Assembly (NCBI GenBank): GCA_026874595.1
Contig: CM049316.1
Location: 11,834,839 to 11,898,838 of the forward strand
Source of the DNA: Sipunculus nudus
Taxonomy: Eukaryota > Annelida > Sipuncula > Golfingiida > Sipunculidae
DNA length: 64,000 nucleotides
Direction: 5' to 3'
This document shows positions 47,401 through 57,972 of the stretch, piece by piece. The notes below the pieces were generated by a model that saw only the letters and a list, made by a program, of their open reading frames with translations, searched no databases and was not told the DNA's origin. The number at the start of each line of letters is the position of its first letter. Within the stretch, counting starts at the first letter, position 1. Position numbers and translations under genes: made by a program.

Positions 47401-50400
47401 CAGCCCCTCCGCTTTCCATAAACGAGATGTGGCTTGCTTTATACAAAGACGGGTCTTTTAGGTTTTAGGTTTGCTTTAATGGCTCAAATGAGTTTGTCCT
47501 GCTCCCAGTTTTTACCCTTTCATAATTATTTAAGTAACGCTGCTGACCTCTCTTCCTGGTCATTCATGGGCAATAACCAGAAAATGGTAACTTAGATGTC
47601 TGAATCCTAGGTAACAATCCATACAATGGTCAAATTAAAAATCAAGAGCAATGCAAGGAACTCGCTCAAAATCACAAATTCTATTGCATTGACCAAAGAC
47701 ACTCCTCGAAGCATCAAATATAAATGGCAGTTTTATAGCACGCGAGGCTGGGTTTAACAAAGTTGAAGAGTAAAAATTTAAGGAACGGTTTTGGAAGGAA
47801 TTCATATTTAGTAAATTGGTTTCATTGTGAATTTATAAAACAGTTAATAGAAAATGTTGACTGTCCAGTCTATAATCTAATTATATTTCTCTTTCCGTGT
47901 CGACAGACTTTTGATGAGAGGCGTCCAGAAAATGAGTTTATTTGAAGGACCAAGTGACCGCTTGACCTTCAGCTACACCTTGACTCAGTTACTTGACCAG
48001 CAGTATTACAAGGCTGGTCAGCTGGTGGCTTGGTCCATCCTTCATTCGGGCCAGGGTCTCTGCTGTTTACACCCTATGGTTTACTCCCGGCTCGTCGGAC
48101 TTGATGACCCGCCGGTATGTATTGAGGACGTTCCAGACCTTGACGATCAGGCCAGGATCAGACAGGTATGTAATTAGAATTTTCATAATGGCTTCCTTCC
48201 TTGTGCTCCTATCGTTTATTCACGCCTCACAGCATTTTTCCTTGTTCCTTTTTCAACCCATTCATTCAACGCTTGTTTCCTTGATCCATGGTCCTAAGAT
48301 TCCTTAACTTCTGTTGTCTCTGAATCCTTTTTTACTACTAACTATTTTCTAGATCCTGATTACTACTAAGCTTTTTCATTCCATTCAATTTTCTATCCCT
48401 ACTTGATATCCTTCTTAAATCAATCAACTTTTGACTTTTCTTTTTCTTAGGTTTCCTTTACTCCGCTTTATCTAAATACATCCTGTCACTTCGTCCTGTT
48501 AATATCATATGAAATTATTTATAGAATCAAAGCAAATATTACTAAATAATGTATATATCTTTATTTATTTTCCAATAAGGAAACATATTACATGCATACT
48601 TATATCCACTTTATTCAAATCTGGTATATGTTGGAATATGAGGGGAGGGATATTATTGCACGTTGTGTTACCGTAAATATCTTTATAAATGTTGGAGCAT
48701 GACGGTATATATAACTAAATGTATTTGTAAATTGTATTACCATAAATAGAATAAACAAATGTCCAGGCATGGGAACCCTTTAAATGTGTAATTATTTATT
48801 TACACGATTTTATTATTACCGTATAAGTAGGGAGTTTGAGGATATATTAAAACATTTAACTTACTTTTTTATCCTGGTTATTTTGCAGATCTCCGAGTTT
48901 GTCAAACTGTATTTTGCATGTTGATAATTACCGTAATTTATCAAAGAAATTGTCGGTGACTAACTATATACTCTTGTATGTTATATTGCACATTAAATAT
49001 CTGACCAATTACCCGGATTGTGCAGCTGTGTATTTGCATGTTTTATTTTCGTAAATATCTTACCAATTATCAAAGACTTGGAATTTGACTTGTGACGTAC
49101 ACATTTTACTTTAGTAGTATCAGTATTAACATATATAATTCAATTAATATATTTATTACCACCTTTTCTGGTATGGGAGAACTTTGTTTGTATGTGTATT
49201 TTTTTAAACTGTCTGTTTGTCCGACCAGGAGAACGTGTACTTAAAGATGGGATCACCGTAAATGTCTTTAATACTTGGGAAATGACATGAATTTAGACTC
49301 ATGATATTACTGTTAATGTCTCACAAGTCGTCCGGAAATCTTTAACTTTATATTTTTTTATCTTGTAGTTGTCTGACTGTGAGTCAGAGGATAGTCTGAG
49401 TATTGTGAAGGCTGAGTTGTTAGAATGGTTGTGTCAGTGCGGCGTCATGGCCGCCACCATACACCTCAAGGACAAAAACACGGTCGTCCGTACGCTCATT
49501 AAACATCACCTGTACTTCAGGTAAGTATGCACAACAATTACTGCAGTACTTAGTTAGGTTAATACCTGTTAATGTCCTCAGTCGTACTCCATGCGTCAGT
49601 GGAGCTCCTCTGTTGTACTCACGAAGATGCGAGAACACTGAATAAAGTCATCCTTGCTTAAAATGACTTGCATGGTTTAAGGGCGATATAGTAATATATA
49701 AGTGTTTCTCTGACGACCGATGTAATCCCAGTTGAAATTTCTGAAGAACAGAGGTTCTTTTCCAAAATACATTTTATTAAAAAGCTCATTGATGAGGCAA
49801 AACTCTATTTAAAAGAGCGTATAATTCCTTCTACTATGCTGAAAACATTTCAGGATATGTTTTACTTCTAGAACGGTAACCGTGCAATCCTTTGCACTCA
49901 ATATATGTATAAATAATACTACTACTACTATTACCTCTAGTTCTACTACCACTACAACTAATAATAATAGGGCAAAAAAATAAAAGGTATGGTTCTCAGG
50001 CACCGCCCGCATCAATTTAACCCCCCCCCCCCTATCAAACATTTTTATTTTGGTTTTCATCCTACAAGAATATAAAATAATACAATTTTGACTCGATTTC
50101 CTTTGTTATGTAGTGTTTTACCTGTTGAGCAGAAATAAAAACTTATTTTCGTTTTTTCCCCTGATCATATGACATATTTTATCGAACATGCAAAAAAGGG
50201 TAAAAAAATAAAATACCGCCCGCCCGCATTGAATTCTGGAAAAAAAAAGTGCCTGAGAACCATACCTTTTTATTTTTTTTGGCCTTATACTTTTTTTTAA
50301 TAAAATATTAAATAATAATACTAATAATACTAATACTACTAATAATAAAAGTAACAATAATATCATTGTTATTATTATTATTATTAGCATTATTATTATA

Positions 50401-50401
50401 A

Positions 50402-50457
<56 letters not shown>

Positions 50458-52264
50458 CTTATTATTATTTCGGTTTTTCTCGATCTCAGAAGCTTATAAA
50501 CAATAATGATGGTAATGTCGTAAATGTTGATTGTGTTAGTGATGGAATTGAGCAAGATAAAATCTGTTAAACCAGAATATAATATCGCTCGTAATACTAT
50601 TAACAATTTTATAAACAATTACTTATTTATTTTTAATTTTAAAAATTCTTCATTTAGGGTCAAGGCCATGGTGGATCAGTTTGCCTCAGGACTTGAGAGC
50701 CTCGGTCTGTTGTCTCTGCTCCAAAAACACCCCAGAGGGGGTGAAAGACTGTTTGTGTTTAACTATGAACCGTTGACGGCCGCGAAATTCACGCGGATAA
50801 CGAACTGTAAACTGTCTCCATGCGCCGAGGAGCAGGAAAAGGAATGGATTACCATAGCATCATTTAGACAGTTATTACAAATGGCGGAAGGTACGTTTGT
50901 GTATCCCTACTTCCATAAATATTATACGGCAGGAGCGGATACAGGATTTGATAATGGGGGTGGGGGGGGGGGGGGGGGGGGGGTGCGCAGAGGGAAGACG
51001 GTAAGGGAGGCTGTTTCGGACAAACATAGTGTAGAAATATTTTGAAAATGTAGGCTATAATGGGACAGTATGGGGTAGATTACAATGTAGGTGTCATCCC
51101 AAATGGACGGGTCTCAGATGAACCGTTAACATTTTTTACGACCTCATCTGGACCGGTCCTAGTCCGACGGATTAAAAAAATCATGGAACTAAGTTGGTTC
51201 CGGCATTATGGTGACAATATTGCTCATAATAGTTTTCTTATAACATAAACACACGTTCACAGCAGTTCATGGTAAATTAAAATCCTAAGTTGCAAAAAAA
51301 AAGAAAAATATATATAAAAAAAGTATTTGGGAGAAAAAGAAGGAAATATAGGATTGCGAAAAGTAGTAAAGGTAGAATCACATGGTCCCATATTATTGTT
51401 CATACTTGAAAATTATGGGGTCTCTTTGATACTATTTTGTTAAAAATTCATATAAATTCATATAAAATGAATTAAGATCGTTAAATGAACCATAATTATC
51501 AGTAACACTTTGATATCAAAATGTAAATCTTGCCATGTTTGTAGTACTATATAAGTTTATATGTAATAATTATCATGAATATATGAGTAATATCACATGA
51601 ATGTAATTTAAGCAGTGATGATACTATTTAATAAGTACCATATTTAAGTTTAATTGACAGTATAATGAAAACAATTGAGTCCCGCACCATGTAAAACAAC
51701 ATATGTAATCAATATTATATTAGTAAAATAATGTATCATATACATATGTCGACATAAAATGATGATATTTTGGTAGCTAATGATCACAATAATGTTTCTT
51801 AGTTCCCACGGATTATATGTTATTGTTAACAGTTATGTTAAGATAGTTCTTGTTAAACAACAAATATGTGTTGGGGTAAGTATTTTTTTCTTTTAGTATC
51901 TTGTAGGTTTTATATATAGGATATCTTGAGTGGAAAAATAATCAAATTTCCTAGTGCTTTATCTTGGTCATAAAACCATGTTTCCATGATATATGTATGA
52001 TTTAATTCTTCTGTTTTCTCAGCCGGCACGTGCCCGTTGACTTTGGGAGAAATCCTGGAGTTTATGACAGGAACTGACAGTATACCTCCTGGTGGCTTTG
52101 ACCGCCTACTGACACTTAAGTTCCACAGTCCAAAGGAAAGCTTATATCCGGTGGTGTCAACCTGCAGTTTGGACTTATCCTTGCCGTGCGGTATGGAAAC
52201 CAAGGTCCTGGTTGAACGTATGGTTGAGGCAGTAAAAGGTTCACCAGGGTTCGGGTTGGTATAA
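31614..52264 (+). CDS. Gene B: proline-rich HECT-type E3 ubiquitin ligase, seven exons
   Basis: Exons 31614-31985, 36328-36710, 43201-43416, 47907-48165, 49369-49520, 50658-50890 and 52023-52264 join with GT-AG borders and consistent phases (0, 2, 2, 0, 2, 1) into 619 codons including the stop. HECT ligases accept ubiquitin from an E2 as a thioester on a C-lobe Cys and pass it to substrates. Residues 1-250 are Pro/Arg-rich with Tyr motifs and probably disordered. From about 270 the HECT domain runs to the C-terminus: VSRDNVLEEAL, IRFRDES, DFGGPRREFF, YYKAGQLVAWS, then the C-lobe ILEFMTG, IPPGGF and STCSLDLSLP with Cys at about 586. It ends GFGLV, with Phe four from the end as in active HECTs. 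The closest group is probably the G2E3-like invertebrate HECT proteins. No PHD or RING zinc fingers are present. The ATG sits in a good context (ACCATGG). Confidence 0.85.
32515..33088 (+). repeat. 33 bp minisatellite, about 17 units, in gene B intron 1
   Basis: The unit starts GACTCGGACTTGCACTTG and ends GGATGGCATG, 33 bp in all. Variants alternate (GACTCGG or GACTGGG; TACTCGG, AACTCGG or AAATCGG) in a patterned order. Because 33 is divisible by three and the unit lacks stops in several frames, long repetitive frames exist on both strands (for example 11-residue CKSESMPSEYK-like units on the minus strand). There is no splice site or start context supporting translation. A related isolated piece is at about 32175-32200. 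Confidence 0.85.
33866..33934 (+). repeat. (AT)n(GT)n compound microsatellite
   Basis: An AT run passes directly into about 13 GT units. Confidence 0.85.
34013..34130 (+). repeat. Dispersed repeat, copy 1 of 3 (CGGTGCATTGTGGG family)
   Basis: CCGGTGCATTGTGGGCTGCA, ATTTTGAAGATC and AAACCCTATCAG resemble 38385-38470 and 42050-42140. Short and diverged; family unknown. Confidence 0.4.
35420..35481 (+). repeat. (TA)n microsatellite
   Basis: About 30 TA units. Confidence 0.9.
36328..36710 (+). CDS. Gene B exon 2: tyrosine-motif linker
   Basis: Acceptor TTCATTTTAG, donor GTAAGTATC; 383 bp, enters phase 0 and leaves two bases. It encodes a charged linker with YTEIDIEYSTV and EIGEIYDDLPL followed by EEVYDLFVLL. 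The last two form a YxxL-(10)-YxxF pair, reminiscent of paired SH2-docking tyrosines. It carries no fold I recognise. Confidence 0.75.
37905..38070 (+). repeat. Two-copy tandem repeat of about 82 bp
   Basis: TTTACTTAGCACCTCCATCAAGGAGGTTGTGTTCC-like sequence occurs twice in succession (37905 and 37990), each with a CCTCCAT..AGGAGG stem and ending TTTTAGAATAAA. Confidence 0.75.
38385..38470 (+). repeat. Dispersed repeat, copy 2 of 3 (CGGTGCATTGTGGG family)
   Basis: CCCCGGTGCCTTGTGCGTCG, CAGATTTTAAAACC and AGTCGTACTCGTG parallel 42050-42140. Confidence 0.4.
39895..40740 (+). repeat. 145 bp tandem repeat carrying DR1 nuclear-receptor sites
   Basis: Diverged units of about 145 bp contain TCCTGTGACCTTGACCTTTG, ..GACCCCAAA.., TTATCATCTGGAAAC and GATGGAAGG blocks. 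The perfect string TGACCTTTGACCT (complement AGGTCAAAGGTCA, the DR1 consensus) occurs at 40313-40325, 40458-40470 and 40603-40615, exactly 145 bases apart, with near matches in other units. The same family, with the same period, is at 56710-57040. Confidence 0.75.
41125..41270 (-). mobile_element. End of an AGCTCAGCTGA-type element (partial)
   Basis: The complement reads TTAGCTCAGCTGACTGAAAG and a GTCCTGTCGTCCGTCC run, matching the left end of 45450-45950. The other end was not found nearby, so it is probably truncated. Confidence 0.5.
42050..42140 (+). repeat. Dispersed repeat, copy 3 of 3 (CGGTGCATTGTGGG family)
   Basis: ACGGTGCATTGTGGGTGGCA, GATTTTGACGCCC, AAACCCTAAGCAGCAGAG and TCGTACTCTTGAGAGTCC. 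Confidence 0.4.
42228..42570 (+). repeat. Dispersed repeat, copy 2 of 3 (30605 family)
   Basis: ACTAGAAATCTGTATTC, GAATATTCCTTGATGACG, GAGATTCCGTCCATGACTAC and GAACGGAGATGAACGCA match 30605-30925. Confidence 0.6.
42715..42975 (+). repeat. Dispersed repeat, copy 3 of 3 (30605 family)
   Basis: TTCGTGCATAAGTAGCC, AATATTCCCTGGTGATG and ATAAGATTCCGGTCATGATTGCG are related to the two other copies; it begins near the end of copy 2. Confidence 0.5.
43201..43416 (+). CDS. Gene B exon 3: start of the HECT N-lobe
   Basis: Acceptor TTTTTTTCAG, donor GTGAGAG; 216 bp. It encodes VSRDNVLEEAL, PKIRFRDESALDF and GGPRREFF, the opening signature of HECT domains (VxR...L, I.F.GE...D.GG..REFF). Confidence 0.85.
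45450..45950 (+). mobile_element. Non-coding element with AGCTCAGCTGA end
   Basis: Starts TTTAGCTCAGCTGAC, then ACTGAGCTTTGGTGATCGGTC and a CCATCCGTCCGCCTGTCTGTCC tract. Ends near TCAGTCGGCTGAGCGTCATGACCC, so both ends carry GGCTGAGC/GCTCAGC-like inverted motifs. No transposase is present. I believe this type is common in bivalves, but I cannot check that here. Confidence 0.5.
45985..46270 (-). mobile_element. SINE-like repeat, copy c
   Basis: The complement carries CCGCCCTTTCACGGAAAAG, GGTTCCTCGGTGTTATAC and CTCTGTGAGGGTTTAATGG, aligning with the bodies of copies a and d. No clear tRNA head remains. Confidence 0.5.
46995..47335 (+). repeat. Tandem 150 bp units each led by a poly-C run
   Basis: GGTCTGATTCAGAGTG followed by C runs of about 19 and 14, then a shared GATCTGAAATCAACTAAAG ... 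GCGATCCCGGGCCAGGGT body occurs twice. A third unit begins at about 47300 with a C run of about 21 and then diverges. The C tract sits at the same point in each unit. Confidence 0.75.
47907..48165 (+). CDS. Gene B exon 4: HECT N-lobe
   Basis: Acceptor GTGTCGACAG, donor GTATGTAA; 259 bp. It encodes LLMRGVQKM, LFEGPSDRLTF, QYYKAGQLVAWSI and HPMVYSRLVG, matching the HECT region YY.AG...A......G. Ends in phase 0. Confidence 0.8.
48166..49368. other. Gene B intron 4
   Basis: AT-rich, with loosely repeated TTACCGTAAATATCTT-like motifs spread over 48650-49320; no exon seen. Confidence 0.4.
49369..49520 (+). CDS. Gene B exon 5: HECT middle segment
   Basis: Acceptor TTATCTTGTAG, donor GTAAGTATG; 152 bp. 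It encodes an acidic start (LSDCESEDS) and a helix with WLCQCGV, ending HHLYFR. In frame with both neighbours. Confidence 0.75.
50290..50465 (+). repeat. (TTA)n / (AAT)n trinucleotide tract in intron 5
   Basis: ATT/TTA repeats, densest at 50366-50455, flanked by ATA/TAA variants. Positions 49970-50290 also contain two opposed stretches (GGTATGGTTCTCAGGCACC and GTGCCTGAGAACCATACC) about 270 bases apart that could pair as a hairpin. Confidence 0.75.
50658..50890 (+). CDS. Gene B exon 6: HECT, up to the lobe hinge
   Basis: Acceptor TTCATTTAG, donor GTACGT; 233 bp. It encodes VDQFASGLESLGLLSLLQKHP and ends near QLLQMAE. The pattern F..GL..LGLL.LL..HP is typical of the HECT region preceding the C-lobe. 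Leaves one base. Confidence 0.8.
50956..50983 (+). repeat. Poly-G run in intron 6
   Basis: GGGGGT followed by 22 G, only 66 bases downstream of a splice donor; a G-quadruplex-prone position. Confidence 0.8.
50984..52022. other. Gene B intron 6
   Basis: AT-rich, no repeat or exon recognised. Confidence 0.4.
52023..52264 (+). CDS. Gene B exon 7: catalytic HECT C-lobe
   Basis: Acceptor TGTTTTCTCAG; 242 bp to TAA. Encodes LGEILEFMTG, SIPPGGF and VVSTCSLDLSLP, with the catalytic Cys codon at 52163-52165, then the tail GFGLV. Intron phase and length to the active site equal those of gene A's last exon. The last codons fall inside the first unit of the downstream minisatellite. Confidence 0.85.
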
Positions 52265-52765
52265 CGTATGACGTCACTTAATCCCATAATACTTCACTCC
52301 TCATTGAATTCACCAGGAACCGGGTTTGAATAAAGAAGAACGTCACTCTCTCCCATGATGCTTCACTCCTCATTGAATTCAAAGCGGTTCGGGCTGGCAT
52401 GAAGAATGACGTCACTTTATCCCATAATGCCTCACTCCTCATTGAATTCACCAGGATCAATGTTGGAATGAAGAAGAAAGTCACTCTCTCCCATGATGCT
52501 TCACTCCTCATTGAATTCAAAGCGGTTCGGACCGGCATGAAGAATGACGTCACTTTATCCCATAATGCTCCACTCCTCATTGAATTCACCAGAAACTGGG
52601 TGAGAATGAAGAAGGAAATCATCACATTCCATGATGCTTCACTGCTCATTAAATTCACATTTGATACTTCTGGTATGAAGAATGACGTCACTCTGTTTCA
52701 TGAAGCTTCACTAATCATTGAATTCATAAAGGTTGGGCTGGTATGAAGAAAGACACCACCTTATC
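52241..52765 (+). repeat. 69 bp minisatellite starting in gene B's last exon, with CRE sites
   Basis: Units of exactly 69 bp share the core TTCACTCCTCATTGAATTC and end in a GACGTCACT or AACGTCACT box. They pair into a 138 bp higher-order unit in which the perfect CRE palindrome TGACGTCA recurs at 52269, 52407, 52545 and 52683. Unit 1 begins TCACCAGGGTTCGGGTTGG, which is coding sequence for the gene B C-terminus. AATAAA at 52328-52333 in unit 2 is a possible polyadenylation signal. Confidence 0.85.
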
Positions 52766-52987
52766 TCATGATGCCTGACTCCTTATTGAATTCACAAAGT
52801 TTGGGCTGGTTACCGTTAGAAGAATGGCGCCAGTCTATCCCATGATGTTTCACTCACTGAATTGAATCGGTGGATTGCCTACGATTTTTCATATGTTTAT
52901 AACAACGATGATTTACGCCATCCGAATTGGCCAGCAAACATGACAGGAAAAGAAATTGGACAAAACCAGGTTTTGTAACGTTCTTCA

Positions 52988-53451
52988 TTAAAGGGAACCA
53001 ATCATCTATAAAGAATGTTGAATTAACACCAGAAAAAAATAGCTTCTTCTCTTGAAAATAACTTTTCACCTGGACCGGGCGCGATCACAGATGTCAACCC
53101 TTAAAACAGCCCGTGGGACTCAGTACATCGCTGAGCTACAACAGCTGTCAATCATGAAATGCCCTGACTGACTTGGCCCAAAAAATGTAATACATGTTCC
53201 CGCTGGCTGAAAAGTCGCGTGTTGCGGCACACAATCGGTCCTCCAGTCACGCGGCCTTGTTATGGTAAACAGACATACATGAATTGTGTTGACAAACACG
53301 CAGGACCATAACAAGGTGTTAAACATCCGTATGCGTGGTACTCAGACTGTGTGCTGGGGTGGTTTTTATTAGGAAACGTTTATATAAAGCAAAACTGAAC
53401 GGATAATGTTAAAGAATAGGCATAATATTGCTCCTGATTATGCCCCTTTAA
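52988..53451 (+). mobile_element. MITE-like element, TTAA ends, 464 bp
   Basis: Begins TTAAAGGGAACCAATCATC and ends TGCCCCTTTAA; same family and orientation as 21399-21910. Shared blocks include GAAATGCCCTGACTGACTTG, TTCCCGCTGGCTGAAA and ATTGCTCCTGATTATG. Confidence 0.65.
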
Positions 53452-56400
53452 TCATACGCAGTCAAGGTGGTGCCATGGGTTTATCTCAAAGCAAAAGAAA
53501 CATTAGTCAGGGAACCGAAACCTTTATCATAATATTTGAATGATAATAATATATTTAACGTGTACGTGTATTGGATAGCTGCACAAATAGTATCATCGAT
53601 TCACACATGTGCTCATACATGTACAGATGATAATAGACTGAACTGGCCGATTTATTTCAGACCAAAAACAATAGTGACTACACTATGCAAATAGCAAGTT
53701 ATTTCATGGAAAGCGGTTTTGTAATAATCATGATGTACTGAAGCACCCCGTTTGTGTATTAAGGTATGTGCCAGGACATGCGATTAATCCATTTGATGGA
53801 TTTACACCCCAAAAGTCTACTGGAACACAACATCAGTTAATAGTTATGGTTAACCCCTCGGTAAATGTTCACAGGTTTAAATTACTTTTTAAGTATTTTT
53901 CGTTTATTTCATATCCAGGTGCGATTATTTTACCTCACGTACAGAGATATATGAACAATTTCACGATTCGTATCTGCTCCAACAAACAATCTATTTTCGA
54001 CCTTTTTCGCCTTATGATCTCGTACGATGGACTTTTTACATTCAGTTATGTTTGTTCTCTGTGGTTAACATCAAAACCATAAAGATGGACCAGGAACTAA
54101 TAGTTTAGTGACTATGTATACCACGTTTACCTGACAGAGACAATGCAATGATATTTTGTTACATCGATTTTACCATGTGATATTACCCTTGTTTCTCTCA
54201 TACAAATGAGACATGCTTTTCTGTACGATCAGAGTAGTATTTATTAAGAACTGAATAAATTTGTATAAGAATATTTCCAGCGGGTTTGTATGTTGTCAAA
54301 CTGATGTACTGTGTTATTCTGTTGTATATATGATAAGTATAAGATATATCATAGAAAGTCATTAAGTTCATGTTTCATAAACCGCTAGGCAGCTGCTACC
54401 AATTGACCCTTCTCTATGTCACGTCACTGCCACCTGGTGATTTATTCCATAGTTACCAACCAGACGGCACAGCAGTAAAACTGTCAATACACAATCAAGT
54501 TATAAAAGGACAATTATCAATGTCACTCGTGTGATGACATATGTAGGCCAACGAAAGCACTAGACGGCTCAGACGACAGTAAAATATAAAAGTGCCAAAA
54601 TGTGTCTACAAGAAACCATGTATATTTCTTGCTCACTTCTCCTGTCAAATCTTTTATATGTTCTGTTATTACATTGTGTTACAGTTCCCGACCCATATAT
54701 CAACAAATGCTATATTTTATGGAAATGGCCCGACATAACAGCATATTAATTAAATTTTAATTGTGTTCATTTTAGGCACAAATGATGCCGGTTATTTTTA
54801 AACGTGACCTACCATTATATGGATAGATATTTATAATGTTTCTAAATGCAAAATGTGAGTTACGCCATCCCTGCGAATGGTGTATCGATAGAGTGAAAGA
54901 TACTGATGAATCTAAGATTTAGTTTTAAAAATATAAAATTTAAAGCATAACTAAATTTGAATCAGAGTCTACCTTTACCTTTTTGTGTACGTGGGTACAT
55001 TGTCTCATGGTTCACCAGCCCGGATCGAAGGGGATACGTAGAACACAGTCAGTCCCTAATACCTATTAATAGTTCCACAATGGAAAAGAATCATTTGAAT
55101 TAAGAACATGTTGTGGTGTTCAAATTTCCTTGAACATTAATGGATTGTGCCTTTGGTATTAGGACGCTTAATAAATTTCATAAAATAAGGTGATGAAATT
55201 TGATGGGGTTAAGTGCTGATAGAACAAACAAAATAACGAACCAATGTGAAAATATGTGAAGTCCTTTTTGTTTGAATTCTCGATTATCTAATCTGCTGCA
55301 CATCTATATTTTGGTCTATTATTTTGTATTCTTATACTGAGTTCTTTTTAAATTACCTCAATGTATCTCATTGCGTACTGTGCCTAAGAGCACAAATATC
55401 TCACGATCTGGCAGATATATGAATATTCCTGTACAAGGCGGGTTGTTTGTCCTTTTCAGTGACATCAGCTATGCATGAAGTACAAAGTTTAGAAGACAAT
55501 AACGGGCGCCTTATAAACTATAGCCTCACATCCTGGTACAAACTTTATCAGATCACGATCAGAGTAATTAAACTACACCCAATTCAAGTGACAGACAATG
55601 ATAGACAAGCAAACACTTGATATTAGGGAAGATATATTAAGATAAGATAAGATATTTAACCGTGAGAAGACATATTATCACTGATTAACCTAGAATGCGT
55701 TACCTGTATATATTGTTACCGTCTGCTGTCCATTCCTTTGAAAGAAATACACATTCATCTATAATATTATTCAAGGTGGCTGTGCAGTTGTCCTTCATGC
55801 AAGCCTTGATGGACGGTCCGCTACGCTTTTTTTTCACCTTCCACATTTCCCTCATGCATTCAGGATGGTGTTAGGCTGCATCAAGGTTTAAGCCGTGCTC
55901 ATATTTTCATAAAAGTAACAAAAATAAACTTTTTCCACCATTCACTAATTATCGGGCTGTGTCTCACAGCGAGTCAGCGGTGTAGACTGGTACCCTGCTC
56001 TATTAGGTCCCTCACAAGCATAGACAGGCGTACAACGCACTCCCTGTTGCAAATCCTGACTTACCTGTAGACTTGTTCCAATTCCAATCTGCACGCTCAC
56101 ACCGATTGCCATGGACGTTCACGCGATCTTTGCTGGTTATCCATGAAGATTTCTTATAAAATTACTTATTTATCGTTTCCAAATATTGAAAAATGAGTTG
56201 TTGAACAAAAATTGATTGATGGATGTATACATGATACGATATACTGAATTTTTGATATTCCACTGTACGTGGCATTGGTTTATTATCAATATCTATTAAT
56301 CTGATCATAAATGTCACACGAAATGTACAGCCAACTTTGACTACTTCTCTGAGCAAACGAAATGCTTATTTTTATCATATATAATACATACTGCAGTTGG

Positions 56401-56700
56401 AACCAGTCTGCCTAGAGTACTGAAGATGGCGTTGTACGCCCGTCTCTATGATTGGCCGGTTCTGTTCACCAAGGGGTGACTCTCCATCGGTTTCTCAGAA
56501 AATTATATGATCAGTTTGCGCACTCAGCGGTAGAAAAGAAGACATGATTTCTCCAACTCCCATGTTTAGGGACAGCATTTCAGCTAAGGATTCTATTAAA
56601 CTTACCTTTGATCTGTATCAACAAACTAAATTCGTTGTTTTGCATCAATTACCTATATATTTATAAATTAAGTTGTAGAGCCTATATATTTGTGAGCAGT
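53452..56700. other. Intergenic between genes B and C, no gene seen
   Basis: AT-rich. An open frame at 53768-54082 has no recognisable motif and no supporting splice or start context. No RNA gene or array noticed. Confidence 0.4.
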
Positions 56701-56709
56701 AGGTCACGT

Positions 56710-57040
56710 TTGAAACCAATAAATTAACCCAAACTGGAATTATCATCTGGAAACTAATATGTGGACAGATAGCTCCTGTGTCCTTGAACTTTGACCTTGT
56801 TACTCTTATATCAATCAGGGTCTTCCTCTATTGGCAGGTCAGCTATAAGTGCAAGATGGAAGGTCTTGGATGAAGAGTTTGGCTTAAAATGCATCCACAT
56901 TCTCTCTGAATATGTGGGTCCTGTAACCTTGACCTTTGGGGACAATTTCAATAGAGTTCTTTCATTAGAGGTGGGCCATATATGAGTCCATATGTCAATC
57001 CAAACTGAAGATAACATCAGGAAACAATTCTGGCATTTCT
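56710..57040 (+). repeat. 145 bp repeat family, second locus
   Basis: Blocks GAATTATCATCTGGAAAC, TGTGGACAGAT, CAGGTCAGCTATAAGTGC, AAGATGGAAGG and AAAATGCATCCACATTC match 39895-40740. TGAACTTTGACCT at 56785 and TGACCTTTGGGGA at 56930 are again 145 bases apart; both are imperfect DR1 sites. Confidence 0.7.
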
Positions 57041-57972
57041 GTAATCCTTGTCAGAATGCAGTAACGCAAAGTCGGTCCTACAGTTTTCGCTATGCATCAT
57101 ATTCCCGTTATCCCTGAAATTTATATGTATTCATTGCTTATTTTGGGTTCACTTCAATCAGCAATTAATTTAATAAGGCTGTTTCAGATTTTAGCCATTT
57201 GAGTTGCAACGAAATACATATATCCCATACACTGAAACATCAGTGCATCGCTCAATGCTTCTTAGAAAGTTCTAATTATTCGTCATTTTGTATATCATCA
57301 TGAAATTTATTAATAATTTAATAATAATTTACATTTCTAAAGTAAATATGATATTTTCTTTAGGCATGTAATTTTTCACACATGCTTACATGTGCTTTCA
57401 GAGCCTATCCTGTACACAAATTAAAGTCCCAAAGTATCTTTGCTATGCTTAAAATAGGAAAACGCAGAATGTTGTAAGTAAAGAATACACATTTGAACTA
57501 TTTGTGCACATGTATATTACTTATGCTAAGACCAATTAAGACAATTTATTTGTACATCCAGGTCTTTGTTTTTTATGAGAATTGTCCCCTCTTTCCCCCG
57601 GGCAACGCCGGGATACTACTCATCCAGTTAATAATAAATGACCTGTTTTATCTATATATACATATTCGTATACGTGCGCCGTACCGGACTATCTCTTCGT
57701 TATCACGAGTATATTTTAAGGAAATTCTGGAACTCATCAAATCATTGATAAAACGTTTCGTCAAGCAGTTGAAGGTAAATTAAGGGACATAGTTCACCAG
57801 ATACATACTTCATTAAAGGTTTGTGCAAAGTATAATCATAACAGAAATATAAGGAATGTTATCATACTAGACCGAGTTGTATGGTGTAAAACCTTGATAT
57901 GAGTGTTTGATGAGATTCAACCATTCATTCACTGACGGACATTATAAAAGGTGGTGTTTCAGTACGTAGCAG

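Larger units (their letters stand above)
43417..47906. other. Gene B intron 3
   Basis: No extra exon seen. Holds poly-C runs (about 43845-43856 and 44922-44938), the AGCTCAGCTGA element, a SINE-like copy and the poly-C tandem array listed below. Confidence 0.5.

Noticed and set aside
50118-50618. 166-codon minus-strand frame with Ile runs
   Set aside because: It reads the TTA/ATT microsatellite and flanks; no conserved domain.
52278-52746. Long open frames across the 69 bp minisatellite
   Set aside because: The period is a multiple of three, so stop-free frames are expected; no start or splice evidence.
53768-54082. 104-codon frame downstream of gene B
   Set aside because: No motif, AT-rich codon use and no supporting signals.
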